A program made the translations under genes and the position numbers. This document shows positions 52,048 to 62,724 of a DNA stretch of 64,000 bases, piece by piece. Under the pieces are notes generated by a model that searched no databases, was not told the origin of the DNA, and was given only the letters and a program-made list of their open reading frames with translations. The stretch covers positions 62,001 through 126,000 of the forward strand of contig JAJTIE010000005.1 of the NCBI GenBank assembly GCA_021300195.1, written 5' to 3'. The stretch is from Bacteroidota bacterium. Its GTDB lineage: Bacteria; Bacteroidota; Bacteroidia; J057; JAJTIE01. Every line of letters begins with the position of its first letter. Within the stretch, counting starts at the first letter, position 1.

Positions 52048-54219
52048 GTGAAGAATAAGAAGAAAAGAAGCCCCCGACACGTGGGCCAAGCGCCGAAGAA
52101 CAAGGAGAATACCGGCGGAAAAATGACGGATCTGCAGGTAGCTATCCTGCGAACCATGGAGCAGAAGCCCAGCATGAGCTGGGAACCTACCCAGCTGCTA
52201 CCCAAGCTACCCGAAGACTTTAGAGATACCGACATCCACCACCTGATTGGTAGCCTGAAGGAACTAAGCCGCCGAAACTACCTGACCGAGCACCAGAAGC
52301 TCAGCTTTCAGCTCAGCCTGGAGGGCGGTGTGTTTGAGGGCCGCCTTACCCAAGACGAAAACCGAAACTGGGTGGTGGATGTACCCACCCTACAGCACAA
52401 GGTGCGCCTGCAAAACGAAGGCCCCCTGCCCGCCCTGCCCGACGATACGGTGCGGGTACGCATCACCAAGTTTGGCACCAAGGGCATAAAGGGCATGATG
52501 ACCCGCGTGGTGCAGTCCTCGCGCACCAACTTTGTGGCCACCCTGTACCGCAAGGGCAAGCAGCTGGTAGCCCGCCCGCAAGACACGCGCATGAAGTACG
52601 ACTTCCGGATACCCCCCGGTGCCGATGCCGGTGGCCAGGAGGGCGACAAGGTGCAGATGACCCTGCTACGCTGGGAGGAGAAAACCCCCGTAGGCCGGGT
52701 AGAAAAAGTACTGGGAAGAGCAGGAGAACACAATGCCGAGATGCACGCCATCGTGCTGGAGTATGGCCTGCCCCTGGAGTTCCGGCCCGAAACCCTGGAG
52801 GCCGCCGCCGCCATACCCGATGCCATACCGGCCGAGGAGATAGCCCGCAGGCGAGACATGCGCAGCATCCTCACCTTCACCATCGACCCTGCAGATGCCA
52901 AGGACTTTGACGATGCCATCAGCTTTCGCCCCCTGGCCAGCGGCACCTATGAGGTTGGGGTGCATATAGCCGATGTATCCCACTTCCTGAAGCCCGAAAC
53001 CGACCTGGACCGCGAGGCCCAGGAGCGTGCTACCAGCGTGTATCTGGTAGACCGAACCATACCCATGCTGCCCGAAAAGCTGAGCAACAACCTGTGTAGC
53101 CTGGTGCCGCACCAAGACCGCCTGTGCTTCTCGGCCATCTTTGTGCTGAATGACAAGGCCCAGGTGCAAGAGCGCTGGTTTGGCCGCACCGTCATCCACT
53201 CCGACCGACGCTTTGCCTACGAGGAAGCCCAGGAAATAATGGACCGCGGCGAAGGCGAGCTGGTGGAACCCCTGCTGAAGTGCAACGCCCTGGCCCACGA
53301 GCTGCGCGCACGGCGCTTCCAGGAGGGCAGCATCGGCTTCGAGAGCGAAGAAATTCGCTTCAAACTGGACGAAAAAGGCGTGCCCCTGGCCGTGTACAAA
53401 AAAGAGCGTAAGGATGTGCACAAGATGATAGAGGACTTCATGCTACTGGCCAACCGCGAGGTGGCCAAGTACATGCACGATGCCCGCAAAAAGCCACCCG
53501 TGCCCGTGCCCTACCGCGTGCACCCCCAGCCCGACGAACTGCGGGTGCGAGACCTGCAGAGCTTTGTGAAAAACTTTGGCTACGACCTGAAGGCCGACAA
53601 CGCAAGGGAACTGAGCCGAAACCTGAACCAGATGGGCCAGGCCCTGGAGGGCAAGCCCGAGAGTGGCATCATCCAGAGTGTGGCCATCCGCACCATGGCC
53701 AAGGCCTACTATACCGTGCACAACATTGGCCACTACGGCCTGGGCTTCGACTACTACACGCACTTTACCAGCCCCATCCGCCGCTACCCCGACGTGATGA
53801 CCCACCGCCTGCTGCAGCAGGTGCTGGACGCCGACATACAGGCCCAGCCCGAGCCTACCGAAAAAATGCTGAAGCACTGCAGCGAGCGCGAAAAGGCTGC
53901 CGCCGATGCCGAACGCGCCAGCATTAAGTACAAGCAGGTGGAATACCTGGGTGCCGTGCTGGGCGAACAGTTTGACGGCATGGTATCCGGCGTAACCGAC
54001 TGGGGCATGTACGTGGAGCTGGATGAAAACAAGTGCGAGGGCATGGTGGGCCTGCGCGATATGCGAGACGACCACTACGAGGTAGACGAGCGCCGCCACT
54101 ACCTGAAGGGCCGCCACACCGGCCGCACCTTCCGCCTGGGAGACCGCGTGCGGGTGCAGGTAGTACGTACCGACCTGATGAAACGCATTATCGACTTCAA
54201 GCTGGTGAAAAAGCTGTAA
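52048..54219 (+). CDS. rnr: Ribonuclease R
   Basis: 723 residues starting at a GTG (52048); the ATG at 52123 is an alternative. The short Lys/Arg-rich N-terminus is typical of RNase R. Cold-shock-like domains (~65-200), the RNB catalytic domain with the Asp cluster DPADAKDFDDAI, and a C-terminal S1 domain (~620-710, FDGMVSGVTDWGMYVEL). It is a 3'-to-5' exoribonuclease that degrades structured RNA. The gene stands alone. Confidence 0.93.
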   Translation: MKNKKKRSPRHVGQAPKNKENTGGKMTDLQVAILRTMEQKPSMSWEPTQLLPKLPEDFRDTDIHHLIGSLKELSRRNYLTEHQKLSFQLSLEGGVFEGRLTQDENRNWVVDVPTLQHKVRLQNEGPLPALPDDTVRVRITKFGTKGIKGMMTRVVQSSRTNFVATLYRKGKQLVARPQDTRMKYDFRIPPGADAGGQEGDKVQMTLLRWEEKTPVGRVEKVLGRAGEHNAEMHAIVLEYGLPLEFRPETLEAAAAIPDAIPAEEIARRRDMRSILTFTIDPADAKDFDDAISFRPLASGTYEVGVHIADVSHFLKPETDLDREAQERATSVYLVDRTIPMLPEKLSNNLCSLVPHQDRLCFSAIFVLNDKAQVQERWFGRTVIHSDRRFAYEEAQEIMDRGEGELVEPLLKCNALAHELRARRFQEGSIGFESEEIRFKLDEKGVPLAVYKKERKDVHKMIEDFMLLANREVAKYMHDARKKPPVPVPYRVHPQPDELRVRDLQSFVKNFGYDLKADNARELSRNLNQMGQALEGKPESGIIQSVAIRTMAKAYYTVHNIGHYGLGFDYYTHFTSPIRRYPDVMTHRLLQQVLDADIQAQPEPTEKMLKHCSEREKAAADAERASIKYKQVEYLGAVLGEQFDGMVSGVTDWGMYVELDENKCEGMVGLRDMRDDHYEVDERRHYLKGRHTGRTFRLGDRVRVQVVRTDLMKRIIDFKLVKKL

Positions 54220-54267
54220 CTGAACCGGTAGCAGTTTGTTTAGTCCTATCCGCTAGGGTTTAGGGCT

Positions 54268-54390
54268 CTACCGCTCGTGGGGCTTTACCAGCACCGTTTT
54301 GGGTCCTCGCTTGGGTGCATCTGGGTTCTTTCGCGGTTTTGGCGAAGGCCTGGATCTTTTGTGCTCCCTAACGGGTATGTTCTTACTCAT
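54268..54390 (-). CDS. Small, highly basic protein (40 residues)
   Basis: ATG at 54388-54390 on the minus strand, TAG at 54268-54270. Forty residues, of which about one third are Lys or Arg and eight are Pro; MSKNIPVREHKRSRPSPKPR begins it. Codon use fits the neighbours. Hypothetical, could bind nucleic acid. It lies in an otherwise empty 371-nt gap (54220-54590). I see no strong promoter. The chance of a false ORF is real. Confidence 0.45.
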   Translation of the reverse strand: MSKNIPVREHKRSRPSPKPRKNPDAPKRGPKTVLVKPHER

Positions 54391-54577
54391 TTTCTTCTAA
54401 AATTTCTTTTGTATACCAATATCCAGCTGTTTTTTCGAGTATATATGTTTGTACATGGATAGTTTTTTCACAGTATGATTACCCATGCGGACAGATGTAT
54501 CGTTGTGCGCCCACGTACTGTCGCATAACGAACTGCACACCAACGGGGGCGATGACCAAGCCCTGAAACTAAATCCG

Positions 54578-54585
54578 TAGCTTTG
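54578..54585 (+). promoter_or_regulatory. Bacteroidota -7 box (TAGCTTTG) before the polyprenyl synthase gene
   Basis: Exact TAnnTTTG, 5 nt before the ATG at 54591; a leaderless transcript is predicted. Confidence 0.6.
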
Positions 54586-54590
54586 AGCCT

Positions 54591-55592
54591 ATGTCTACCC
54601 GTATGCCCGAGTCCCCTCCTACTAATAGCATAGATACCCTGCAGGCGCAGGTAGAGGCAGCCCTGCAGGCTCTGGATCTGGCCGAGCGGCAGCCCCGCGC
54701 CCTGTACGAGCCACTGAGCTACATCCTGCAGATGCCCGCCAAGCGCACCCGCCCCGTGCTGTGCCTGCTGGCCGCGCAGGCCTATGGGGCACCTGCCCAC
54801 CAGGCAATGCCGGTAGCCCTGGCCCTGGAGCTGTTTCACAACTTTACCCTCCTCCATGACGACATCATGGATAATGCCCCCACCCGCCGGGGCCAGGCCA
54901 CCGTGCACACCCTGTGGTGCTCCAATACGGCCATACTGAGCGGAGATGCCCTGTATGCCTACACCCAGCAGCTGCTGGCCAGCCTGGCGGGGGTAGACAC
55001 ACGCGCCCTGCTGGGCCACTATAGCCGCATGGCCCTGGAGGTGTGCGAGGGGCAGATGCGAGACATGGAGCTGGCCACGCAGCCCAGTGCCGGCATACAC
55101 GATTATCTGCAGATGATCGAGCAGAAAACCGCCGCCCTGCTGGGGGCAGCACTGGCCATGGGTGCCCTGGTGGGGGGTGCCAATGCCGATACCCAAGACC
55201 GCCTGGATGGCTATGGCCGCAGGATGGGCATCGGCTTCCAGCTGCTGGACGACCTGCTGGATGTGTATGCCGAGGCCGATAAATTTGGCAAGCAGCCCGG
55301 CGGAGACATTATAGAGAACAAAAAGACCTGGCTGTGGCTGAGGGCCCTGGAGCTGGCACCACCCACCCTGCGCGCCCAGCTGGAGCAGTGGGCCGCCGTG
55401 GCCGACCGCAATGCGGAGAAGGTGGCCTTTGTAACCGATAGCTACAACCAGCTGGGGATCCCCGCAGCCACCCGCAGCCTGATAGCCCACTACGTGGCCG
55501 ATGCCGAGGCACTGCTACAGCCCCTGCTGCCCAACCCTGCCCTGCAGGCCATGCACCACTACCTGTGTAGTGTACTAACCCGCGCCTACTAG
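54591..55592 (+). CDS. Polyprenyl (geranylgeranyl-type) diphosphate synthase
   Basis: 333 residues. First Asp-rich motif DDIMDNAPTRRG and second DDLLDVYAEADKFGKQPGGD, with the KRTRP lysine-arginine start motif at ~residue 55. It condenses isopentenyl diphosphate with an allylic diphosphate. Chain length (FPP, GGPP or longer) is not decidable by eye; the small residues before the first DDxxD (FHNFTLLHDD) allow C20 or so. The stop is directly followed by the rhomboid gene (0 nt gap). Confidence 0.9.
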   Translation: MSTRMPESPPTNSIDTLQAQVEAALQALDLAERQPRALYEPLSYILQMPAKRTRPVLCLLAAQAYGAPAHQAMPVALALELFHNFTLLHDDIMDNAPTRRGQATVHTLWCSNTAILSGDALYAYTQQLLASLAGVDTRALLGHYSRMALEVCEGQMRDMELATQPSAGIHDYLQMIEQKTAALLGAALAMGALVGGANADTQDRLDGYGRRMGIGFQLLDDLLDVYAEADKFGKQPGGDIIENKKTWLWLRALELAPPTLRAQLEQWAAVADRNAEKVAFVTDSYNQLGIPAATRSLIAHYVADAEALLQPLLPNPALQAMHHYLCSVLTRAY

Positions 55593-56249
55593 ATGGAAGG
55601 AATCTTGGCCCTCATCCCACACGCACCGGCCGCCACGCTGCTGCTGGCCATCACCCTGGCTACCAGCCTATACGACTTTCTGATAGATGGCAGCATCCGC
55701 GCCAGGTTCATCCTGCACCCCTACACCGTGGTGCGCGAGCGCCAGTGGTACCGCCTGTTTACCAGCACCCTGCTGCATGGAGACTGGCTGCATCTGTTCC
55801 TCAACCTCTTTGTGTACTACAACTTTGCCTTCTACCTGGAGGCCGTCTTCTACCGCTACTACACCCTGGGCCAGCCGGCCCTGGTCAGCAGCCTGTATTT
55901 CACCGTCATTTATGTAGGCAGCGGCATCCTGGCCTCGCTGGCCCTGGTGTTTCGCCACCGGGCCGATCCGGGCTACTACGGCCTGGGGGCCAGTGGGGCT
56001 ATCGCCGGCATTCTCTTTTCGTTCATCCTGCTGGAACCCTCGGTCCAGCTACTGGTCTTCTTTGTGCCCCTGCCTGCCTGGCTGTTTGGCCTGCTGTACC
56101 TGGTGTTCAGCTATGTGGCCAGCCGCCAGCAGCACGACCGTGTGGCACACGACGCGCACTTCTGGGGGGCACTGGTGGGGGCACTGCTCACCCTTGCCCT
56201 TATGCCCCAGGCTGTGCTGCATCGCTGGGCCGAGTTCCTTGCCCAGTAG
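55593..56249 (+). CDS. Rhomboid-family intramembrane serine protease
   Basis: 218 residues, six membrane segments. Catalytic Ser in GLGASGAIAGILFS and His in HDAHFWGALVG, plus the HGDWLHLFLN His/Asn motif, all of the rhomboid family. It cleaves transmembrane substrates. It starts at the base after the polyprenyl synthase stop codon, so it is co-transcribed. No substrate is proven; the Cys-rich protein's C-terminal signal is a speculative candidate. Confidence 0.9.
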   Translation: MEGILALIPHAPAATLLLAITLATSLYDFLIDGSIRARFILHPYTVVRERQWYRLFTSTLLHGDWLHLFLNLFVYYNFAFYLEAVFYRYYTLGQPALVSSLYFTVIYVGSGILASLALVFRHRADPGYYGLGASGAIAGILFSFILLEPSVQLLVFFVPLPAWLFGLLYLVFSYVASRQQHDRVAHDAHFWGALVGALLTLALMPQAVLHRWAEFLAQ

Positions 56250-56355
56250 CAGGCTGCCTACACACCCCAGTCTTTTCCGGCTTGGCGTGCTTTTTTTCTA
56301 CAGCCCAGTATGCTGATATCCCCTTGCTTTTTCCTAACTTGCGCCCGTTTTTTGA

Positions 56356-57897
<1,542 letters not shown>

Positions 57898-58002
57898 TCC
57901 CCAGGCTGGAGTAGTGCGCCATGCCGGGCCTGTTTCCCGCGGCCCATTTGTTGCCCGGGTACAGCACCCCGCAGGTTGTATACCTCGAATCCATAAAAAA
58001 AG

Positions 58003-58248
58003 ATGACAGTAGAACTCATTACCCCAGATGGCCCGGTATTCAAGGGTGAGGCGCATGCGGTACAGGTGCCCGGCACGCAGGGTAGCTTTCAGATACTGCG
58101 AAACCACGCCCCCATCATCAGCACCCTGGAGAAGGGCAGGCTAAAAATAGATACAGCCACCGAGAGTAAGGTGTATGTGATAGAGGGCGGGGTGGTGGAA
58201 GTGCTGAATAACCAGGTGGTGGTGCTGGCCCAGCGCGTGCTGAGCTAG
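58003..58248 (+). CDS. atpC: ATP synthase F1 epsilon subunit, short form
   Basis: 81 residues. The whole protein corresponds to the N-terminal beta-sandwich (MTVELITPDGPVFKGEAH, GSFQILRNHAPIIS, GGVVEVLNNQVVVLAQR). The C-terminal helical inhibitory domain is absent, so its regulatory function is probably missing, as in several Bacteroidota. It follows atpD. Confidence 0.93.
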   Translation: MTVELITPDGPVFKGEAHAVQVPGTQGSFQILRNHAPIISTLEKGRLKIDTATESKVYVIEGGVVEVLNNQVVVLAQRVLS

Positions 58249-58298
58249 AGATACCGCTGCACTACTGCAAGCCCGGCAGGAAAAAAATGCCCCAAGTG

Positions 58299-58331
58299 GT
58301 GCCCGCCCGTACATAGGCGGGCACTTTTTTT
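58299..58331 (+). terminator. Terminator after atpC
   Basis: GTGCCCGCC and GGCGGGCAC are perfect complements around an 8-nt loop, followed by seven T. It lies 50 nt after the atpC stop. Confidence 0.9.
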
Positions 58332-58490
58332 GTGCGGGTTTTCCCATTTCATTTTCTGTGGGTTAGGGCTGTTTGCTCACACAGCCCTTTTGGTGCCGGG
58401 CAGTGCCTGCGCCTGGTACGCCCCCTGTGGCAAGTAGTAGGGTCGCCCCACTTGCTGCTGCTATGCGTTAGGCTTGGGTGGGCCGTGCTG
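58332..58490. other. Short gap with no recognised feature
   Basis: 159 nt between the atpC terminator and the LOG gene end. No T-run hairpin for the LOG gene is obvious. Confidence 0.4.
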
Positions 58491-59216
58491 TCATTCTGCC
58501 AGCAGCCATAGCCGCTTTCTGCGCTCTCGTAGCTTGAACCGCTCGATGGCATGCTTGTGGATGTGTGCGCATGCCGCCTCGGGCTCGTCGGTTGCCAGCA
58601 CCAGGCCCAGGTCTGCCCGGTCTATGGTGCCGGCCTTTGCCAGGTCGTCCATCAGCACCAGCAGGTTCTTCCAGTACTCCATTCCCATCAGCACCACCGG
58701 GAACCCCTTGATGGTGCCCGTCTGTATCAGGGTCAGGGTCTCAAACAGTTCGTCCAGGGTGCCCATCCCCCCGGGCATAATGATAAAGGCGTAGCTATAC
58801 TTTACCAGCAGTACCTTGCGGATGAAGAAGAATTTCATGTCCACATTCCGGTGCAGGTAGTCGTTTGCCATCTGCTCGCTGGGTAGCCGGATGTTGCAGC
58901 CTACGCTTACGCCGCCCGCCTCAAAGGCACCCTTGTTTGCAGCCTCCATGATGCCCGGGCCACCGCCTGTAATGACACAAAACCCCATGCGCACCATTTC
59001 TGCGCCCATCTGCTCGGCCAGGCGGTAGTAGGGGGCGCCCGGCTGTATGCGGGCCGAACCAAACACCGTAACGCAGGGACCCAGAAAGTGGAAGGTCCTG
59101 AGCCCCCGGATCAGTTCATAGAAGGCTTTTAGGGCGAAATGAAGCTCCTTCCAGCGGCTACGGGGCCGGTCTAGCACCGAGCACATGGTGAGCGAGGAGC
59201 GAATGCGTTTGGTCAC
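58491..59216 (-). CDS. LOG-family (TIGR00730) nucleotide phosphoribohydrolase
   Basis: 241 residues, starting at GTG (59216), supported by a -7 box 5 nt upstream. The LOG motifs are both present: GGGPGIMEAANKGAFEAGG and the PGGMGTLDELFE active-site motif. The protein hydrolyses nucleoside 5'-monophosphates, such as cytokinin ribotides, to the free base. The extra N-terminal ~40 residues place it among the longer members. Co-directional with the Dna2-like gene, which ends 18 nt upstream of the start. Confidence 0.88.
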   Translation of the reverse strand: MTKRIRSSLTMCSVLDRPRSRWKELHFALKAFYELIRGLRTFHFLGPCVTVFGSARIQPGAPYYRLAEQMGAEMVRMGFCVITGGGPGIMEAANKGAFEAGGVSVGCNIRLPSEQMANDYLHRNVDMKFFFIRKVLLVKYSYAFIIMPGGMGTLDELFETLTLIQTGTIKGFPVVLMGMEYWKNLLVLMDDLAKAGTIDRADLGLVLATDEPEAACAHIHKHAIERFKLRERRKRLWLLAE

Positions 59217-59221
59217 GGTGC

Positions 59222-59229
59222 CAAAAATA
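59222..59229 (-). promoter_or_regulatory. Bacteroidota -7 box (TATTTTTG) before the LOG gene
   Basis: Exact TAnnTTTG on the minus strand, 5 nt upstream of the GTG. Part of the leaderless pattern in this window. Confidence 0.55.
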
Positions 59230-59234
59230 CAGGA

Positions 59235-62200
59235 CTAGATGTTATCTGCCAAGTCGGCCACCTGGGCATAGGCCTTGTGCTGCTTGGCCCAGGCTATCAG
59301 GCGGTTGTAGTGGTAGTTCTTGCTCAGTATCTCGTCGCAGCCCAGCAAATACACGTGCTGGCGGGCGCGGGTTAGGGCCACATTCAGCTTGCGGTCTACC
59401 CTGCCATCCAGGGTAGGGCTTTGCAGGTGCCGCAGCTGTGCCAGGTGGTTTACACTCATGGAGATGAGGATGATCTCGCGCTGGCTGCCCTGGAAGCGCT
59501 CTACCGTGTCTACCAGTATAAGGCTCTGATATTCAGCTGGCAGGCGCTGGGTTATCTCGGCTATCTGGGCGCGGTAGGGGGTGATGATGCCCAGGGTTTC
59601 GGGCCGGATGCCATCCGGAAACTGAGCTGCAATAATGTGCACCATGCGGGCTATCAGCTCGGCCTCCAGGGGGTGGGTTTTGCTGTAGTGCAGGCTGGGG
59701 GTGGAGAGGTAGAGTAGCCGGTGCCGGGCCATAAGGGGGTATAGCGGATCCGAAACCGGGCGTGTAAAAATGAAGCCGGGCTGGCGCTGCCGCTCCGAGG
59801 CTACCTCCAGCCCCTGCTCGTAGTACTCCAGGTTTACAAATGCGGCTACCTCCTGGTGCATCCGGCCGTGCGTGCTCAGCATACCGTAGGCCTCGTACCA
59901 GCCCTGGTCTCGGCAGCGGTTTAGCAGGCGTTCAAACAGGCTGTGCCGCAGGTCGTGAAAGCCGGCCTGCAGCAGCAGCGGGTCTTGCACCACACTGCGT
60001 GCAGGGTTCTGCGTTACCACTGCAGGCAGCTGCTTTTCATCCCCGATCATGATAAACCGCCGGGCATGCTCTACCATGCCACACAGATAGGGGTCTAGTA
60101 GCTGGCTAGCCTCATCTATAATGGCGGTTGTGAAGTTTCGGTTGCGCAGTTTGTTGAAGTTTGACAGATACGAGCTGACGGTACTGACAATCACCCGTAT
60201 GCCACTCAGTTCCTCAAAGGTCTGTTTCAGGCTCTTTTCCTTCAGGATGCGGCTCAGTACATGAAAGGTGTCTGCATTGGCAAAGCCCAGCCGCAGGTAG
60301 GGGATGGATTCTTTTTCCAGCTGGACACAGATCTCATCTACGGCCCGGTTTGTGTAGGCCATGAGGAGCACCTGCTCCCAAGGGTCGGCATACAGGTGGC
60401 GGATCATGGCGCGTAGCACGATGCTGGTTTTGCCCGTGCCCGGTGGCCCCTGCAGCAGGAAGTAGTCCTTGGCACTCAGTGCCCGGTTTAGCAGGGTATT
60501 CTGTGCGGTGCTTAGTTCGGGGTCTTCTATGCCCTGCGTGGGGCCAAACTCCGGTGCCGTTTGCCCCAGCATTACCTGTTTCTTGTGCTGCTCGGTGCTT
60601 TGCAGAAACTTGAAGAGTGACTGATACAGTCCGGTTACGCTGTTTTCCAGGTAGTCGTGCTCCAGCACCCAATGGGGGTGGCTGCGCAGGTAGGAGGGGT
60701 TCACCAGTTTGTTTCGCAGGCTGATGCGCACGCGGTCTGGGCTCAGCTCCTTGATGCTGCACTTCAGGATCTGGTGGCTAAGGGGGGCCAGGCTACCGTC
60801 CTTCTCTACCGGGTACAGCACCGCTATGTCTCCCTCGCGAAAGTTAGCTACCTGGCGGCTAAGGGCCGTTGCGCGCCGAAAGCCTAGATGAAACTGCCGG
60901 AAGTCGCTTGCATTCTCCTCCAGCTCTAGGCCATAGAGGATCCGGTAGTTTTGGAGCTTTTCGTCCAGGCTGTCTTGCCACAGGCCAGCATAGCCATGGT
61001 CGGTTTCATCCACGTCGCTGCCTGTTTTGGCGATGATCTTTTCGCGGGTGATGAAGGCCACGTAGGCGCGAAAGAAGGCGATCTCCAGCTTGGGCGCGTG
61101 CTTGAAGATGTTGATGGCCAGGGCTGCATCGGTGTTTTTCCAGCTGGGTAGGCTTCCGGTATGGCCCTGCACCAGCTGTCGGAGGACTTCAAAGTTGTCA
61201 GCTGCTAGCTGAAAGTCGTGCCACACCAGGTGGTTGCGCATCATCATTATCTCCTGTGCATCCTGCACATTGGTAGCCACGTGGCGCAGGGCTGGTTCGT
61301 CTGCCCGGATGCCGCTGTAGAAAATCGCGTTGTTCCCCACACGGCTGGGGTAGGTGCTCTTTAGCAGCAGGTGGTAGCAGTGGGTTTGCGCTTCATGCTC
61401 GCTTTTCACCCCCTTGTTTAGGTAGGGCGAGGGCGACTTGCCGCTTTTCAGCTCGATGATGTCCTTCTTGTCGGGCCTGCCAGGCTCCTGCAGCATGAGG
61501 TCCAGCCGACCCTGCAGGCCATATTTTACCGAGTTGTAGGTGGGTTCAATAAATACTTCCAGGTTCTGGGTAGCCTCCACAAAGGCACGCAGCTGGGGCA
61601 GGTGCTGCGCCACCTCGGTCCTTAGGCTGGCCAGTAGTTCCTCATCCCAGCCGTGTTTTCGGTACATCAGGCCCAGCACATCCAGGGCGTATACACGTAG
61701 GGCCTCTTCATACAGCTGGTCAAAGTCTCGGTCGGCATCCACCATCATTTCATCCAGCAGGTAGTTTATCAGCGCCCCTTTCACCATCTGGGTGCTGGGT
61801 TCCGACTCTATGAAGCGGTGGATGATATCCAGCATGGGGTTTGCCCCATCGTGGATAAAGCAGCGGGCAATGTCGGTAGCTTGTATCAGGTAGTCGGGCT
61901 CTAGTACAAGCAGGGTGTTGGGTGTGGAAAGAAACACATCCTGATCGGCCTTGGCTTGCTCCAGGTTATACACGTCCAGGGTGGCAAAGCGCCACAGGAT
62001 GCTGCTCATCTGGCTGATGTGCGCCCCGAAAAAACGCTTGCGCAGGTCTCGCAATACGATGGTTATGGGGCCGTACTCGTGGGTGTCGCAGTACAGCGAG
62101 CAGAGCAGTTGATCCGGCTCTCGGCTGTTGGCACCACTGCGTATGGGCCCTATGTCCAGCACCGTAGCCTGTATGTACTGGATCAGCTTCTTTTTTTGCT

Positions 62201-62615
62201 GTGGACTGCGGCTGAATTGTAGGTCTTCAGCGTCGGAAAAAAGCACCGTCAGGTCGTCGGGTATGGCTACGGTGGAGAAAGCGTGTACTCCCTCGGCCAT
62301 CACCTTCAGGCAGGTAAGGTACTCTTTGGGGCCTATTTCCACCTCCAGCTGGTGTACCACCCGGTTGGCAAAAATGCGAAATTCATGCAGCTCATCGGCC
62401 AGGGTACCCGGTGGGTCGTAGCGGTTTTGTATGTACTGCATTCGCCCCTTCAGGTCCTGTATCATTTCTTTTTCGTCCTGGGTGAGCTGCTTGAAGAGGT
62501 GCTCGAGCAGGGTGCGAAACTGTATGATCTTTTCACGATACCCCAGCTGCTGCCTGTGCGTGCTTAGCAGGCGATCATACAGGTATACAGCACTTTCCCG
62601 ATCTATCGATTTCAT
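59235..62615 (-). CDS. Dna2-like nuclease-helicase (PD-(D/E)xK plus SF1 helicase)
   Basis: 1126 residues from the ATG at 62615, where a longer frame adds an unlikely leader. ~residues 1-330 unassigned. A PD-(D/E)xK nuclease core at ~370-420: GRLDLML, IIELKSGK (ELK at 388-390), and QTHCYHLL (QxxxY motif). An SF1B Upf1/Dna2-type helicase occupies ~700-1115: Walker A GPPGTGKTS (723-730), Walker B IIDEASQLLD (~833), GDEKQLPAV, and C-terminal GIITPYRAQI, VERFQGSQREI and NVALTRAR. No CxxC iron-sulfur ligands seen, unlike eukaryotic Dna2. Possibly DNA repair or defence. Confidence 0.85.
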   Translation of the reverse strand: MKSIDRESAVYLYDRLLSTHRQQLGYREKIIQFRTLLEHLFKQLTQDEKEMIQDLKGRMQYIQNRYDPPGTLADELHEFRIFANRVVHQLEVEIGPKEYLTCLKVMAEGVHAFSTVAIPDDLTVLFSDAEDLQFSRSPQQKKKLIQYIQATVLDIGPIRSGANSREPDQLLCSLYCDTHEYGPITIVLRDLRKRFFGAHISQMSSILWRFATLDVYNLEQAKADQDVFLSTPNTLLVLEPDYLIQATDIARCFIHDGANPMLDIIHRFIESEPSTQMVKGALINYLLDEMMVDADRDFDQLYEEALRVYALDVLGLMYRKHGWDEELLASLRTEVAQHLPQLRAFVEATQNLEVFIEPTYNSVKYGLQGRLDLMLQEPGRPDKKDIIELKSGKSPSPYLNKGVKSEHEAQTHCYHLLLKSTYPSRVGNNAIFYSGIRADEPALRHVATNVQDAQEIMMMRNHLVWHDFQLAADNFEVLRQLVQGHTGSLPSWKNTDAALAINIFKHAPKLEIAFFRAYVAFITREKIIAKTGSDVDETDHGYAGLWQDSLDEKLQNYRILYGLELEENASDFRQFHLGFRRATALSRQVANFREGDIAVLYPVEKDGSLAPLSHQILKCSIKELSPDRVRISLRNKLVNPSYLRSHPHWVLEHDYLENSVTGLYQSLFKFLQSTEQHKKQVMLGQTAPEFGPTQGIEDPELSTAQNTLLNRALSAKDYFLLQGPPGTGKTSIVLRAMIRHLYADPWEQVLLMAYTNRAVDEICVQLEKESIPYLRLGFANADTFHVLSRILKEKSLKQTFEELSGIRVIVSTVSSYLSNFNKLRNRNFTTAIIDEASQLLDPYLCGMVEHARRFIMIGDEKQLPAVVTQNPARSVVQDPLLLQAGFHDLRHSLFERLLNRCRDQGWYEAYGMLSTHGRMHQEVAAFVNLEYYEQGLEVASERQRQPGFIFTRPVSDPLYPLMARHRLLYLSTPSLHYSKTHPLEAELIARMVHIIAAQFPDGIRPETLGIITPYRAQIAEITQRLPAEYQSLILVDTVERFQGSQREIILISMSVNHLAQLRHLQSPTLDGRVDRKLNVALTRARQHVYLLGCDEILSKNYHYNRLIAWAKQHKAYAQVADLADNI

Positions 62616-62645
62616 TATTTGCTTATCGGAGGGGGATACAAGATT

Positions 62646-62653
62646 CAAAAATA
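62646..62653 (-). promoter_or_regulatory. Bacteroidota -7 box (TATTTTTG) before the Dna2-like gene
   Basis: Exact TAnnTTTG on the minus strand, 30 nt before the ATG at 62615; it supports that start and separates the gene from radA. Confidence 0.55.
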
Positions 62654-62724
62654 ACATAGGGCTGCACACACAGCCATGCACAAGGCTGCTATATGGCCTA
62701 TGCTCCCCACATTGGGATATTTTT

